The notes below the pieces were generated by a model. The model was not told where the DNA came from. It saw only the letters and a program-made list of their open reading frames with translations, and searched no databases. A stretch of 64,000 bases of DNA from Ophiobolus disseminans (lineage: Eukaryota; Ascomycota; Dothideomycetes; Pleosporales; Phaeosphaeriaceae), in contig MU006231.1 of assembly GCA_010093685.1 (NCBI GenBank), forward strand, positions 916,428 to 980,427, read 5' to 3'. This document shows, in pieces, positions 63,449 to 64,000 of the stretch (positions within the stretch are counted from its first letter, which is position 1; every line of letters begins with the position of its first letter). Position numbers and translations under genes: made by a program.

Positions 63449-64000
63449 GGCAAGAGCCAGAGGGGACCTGCGCAAATGCTCTGGGCGAGCGAGGCTCAAG
63501 AAGGTATAGTGTTCGAGAAGAGATACGTATAAATCAGTCACGTTGCTTACGTGACTGTTTGTATCTCTATATATTAAAATGAGAAGCTTAGAGTGGTAAT
63601 CTTGGACATGCGACGCTGGTTGTGACCTCAGCACTTTTTCTTGGTGCACAGTTGTTCTCTTGCCTAACCTTCAAAGCACAGCAATATTACAGTGTTTTCA
63701 TAGCGCAGTGTCGCATTTCTTTCTACAGTAGTATCGAAACATATCGCACGAACTGTACGATATCTATCTGATTAGCAAAGCTACGACTCTGATTCGCTCG
63801 CTAACGTCCATCATGGTACCTGGTCGTGAAGAGCTCCACAGCGGCGCTGTCGGCGAGGCTGGGGGCTAACAACACTCTGCCAGACGTGCAAATGTCATGT
63901 TTTCGTCGCGATTGTGGTGGCTATACGCGTCTCGATAGCATGGTGAACCTCGAGAAGCGATTGGTGCGCAAGCTTGGTAGGGTTGAGTCACATGCTATTT
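63449..64000. other. Right edge of the window, no gene recognised
   Basis: The 552 bp after the esterase start codon hold its promoter. A gene start could lie just beyond the edge; no coding frame is convincing here. Confidence 0.45.

Noticed and set aside
1..64000. CRISPR arrays, bacterial operons, prophage, rRNA genes or intact transposons
   Set aside because: No regular direct-repeat arrays, transposase or integrase motifs or rRNA-like segments were seen. The DNA is plainly eukaryotic.

Overview
The window is nuclear DNA of a filamentous ascomycete. Genes carry short introns (about 45-130 nt, GTAAGT-like donors, CTAAC/CTGAC branch sites, C/TAG acceptors). The gene content is fungal: Cla4-type PAK, HET-domain protein, hybrid histidine kinase, Pbn1, Rnt1-like RNase III, Fat1-like acyl-CoA synthetase. 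A Dothideomycete (Pleosporales-like) is my best guess from gene style; the sequence alone does not prove it. Exon coordinates below were worked out by hand from splice signals and frame continuity.

Layout. 1-9.9 kb: a Cla4-like kinase cut by the window edge, a cation/H+ antiporter, alpha-actinin, and a lineage-specific membrane protein. 10-22.5 kb is an accessory block: two tandem F-box/2EXR-like paralogs (one without a usable start), a beta-lactamase-fold gene broken by one in-frame TAG, a TPR-CHAT protease-like gene, a caspase-like (C14) gene, a small SH3-like protein, and a multi-exon pseudogene with a stop and two frameshifts. 22.7-32.7 kb is mostly housekeeping: alpha/beta hydrolase, an unknown nuclear-looking protein, SUMO E1 subunit Aos1, Pbn1, SARAF-like membrane protein, BTB protein. 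34-46.3 kb: hybrid histidine kinase, HET protein, a frameshifted GRF-zinc-finger gene, a small orphan, a large secreted modular protein and a small secreted cysteine-rich protein. 47-63.5 kb: small orphan, lipid-droplet hydrolase, Dcp1, inositol 5-phosphatase, a GAR synthetase without an AIRS domain, RNase III, mitochondrial ribosomal protein S33, hotdog thioesterase, MFS transporter, Fat1-like enzyme and an APT-like esterase.

Most notable: the TPR-CHAT gene and the caspase-like gene are convergent with only 9 nt between their stop codons. Both keep their His/Cys pairs (His894/Cys941 and His110/Cys171), so two different caspase-clan proteases share one locus, about 18 kb from a HET gene. I infer a candidate regulated-cell-death or non-self-response locus. 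No gasdermin-like effector was recognised beside it. Second, the histidine kinase needs a 1-nt exon (or nested intron pair) to join its conserved KSE-FLANMSHEIR region. Third, broken genes cluster around the accessory loci; resequencing would separate true decay from assembly indels.
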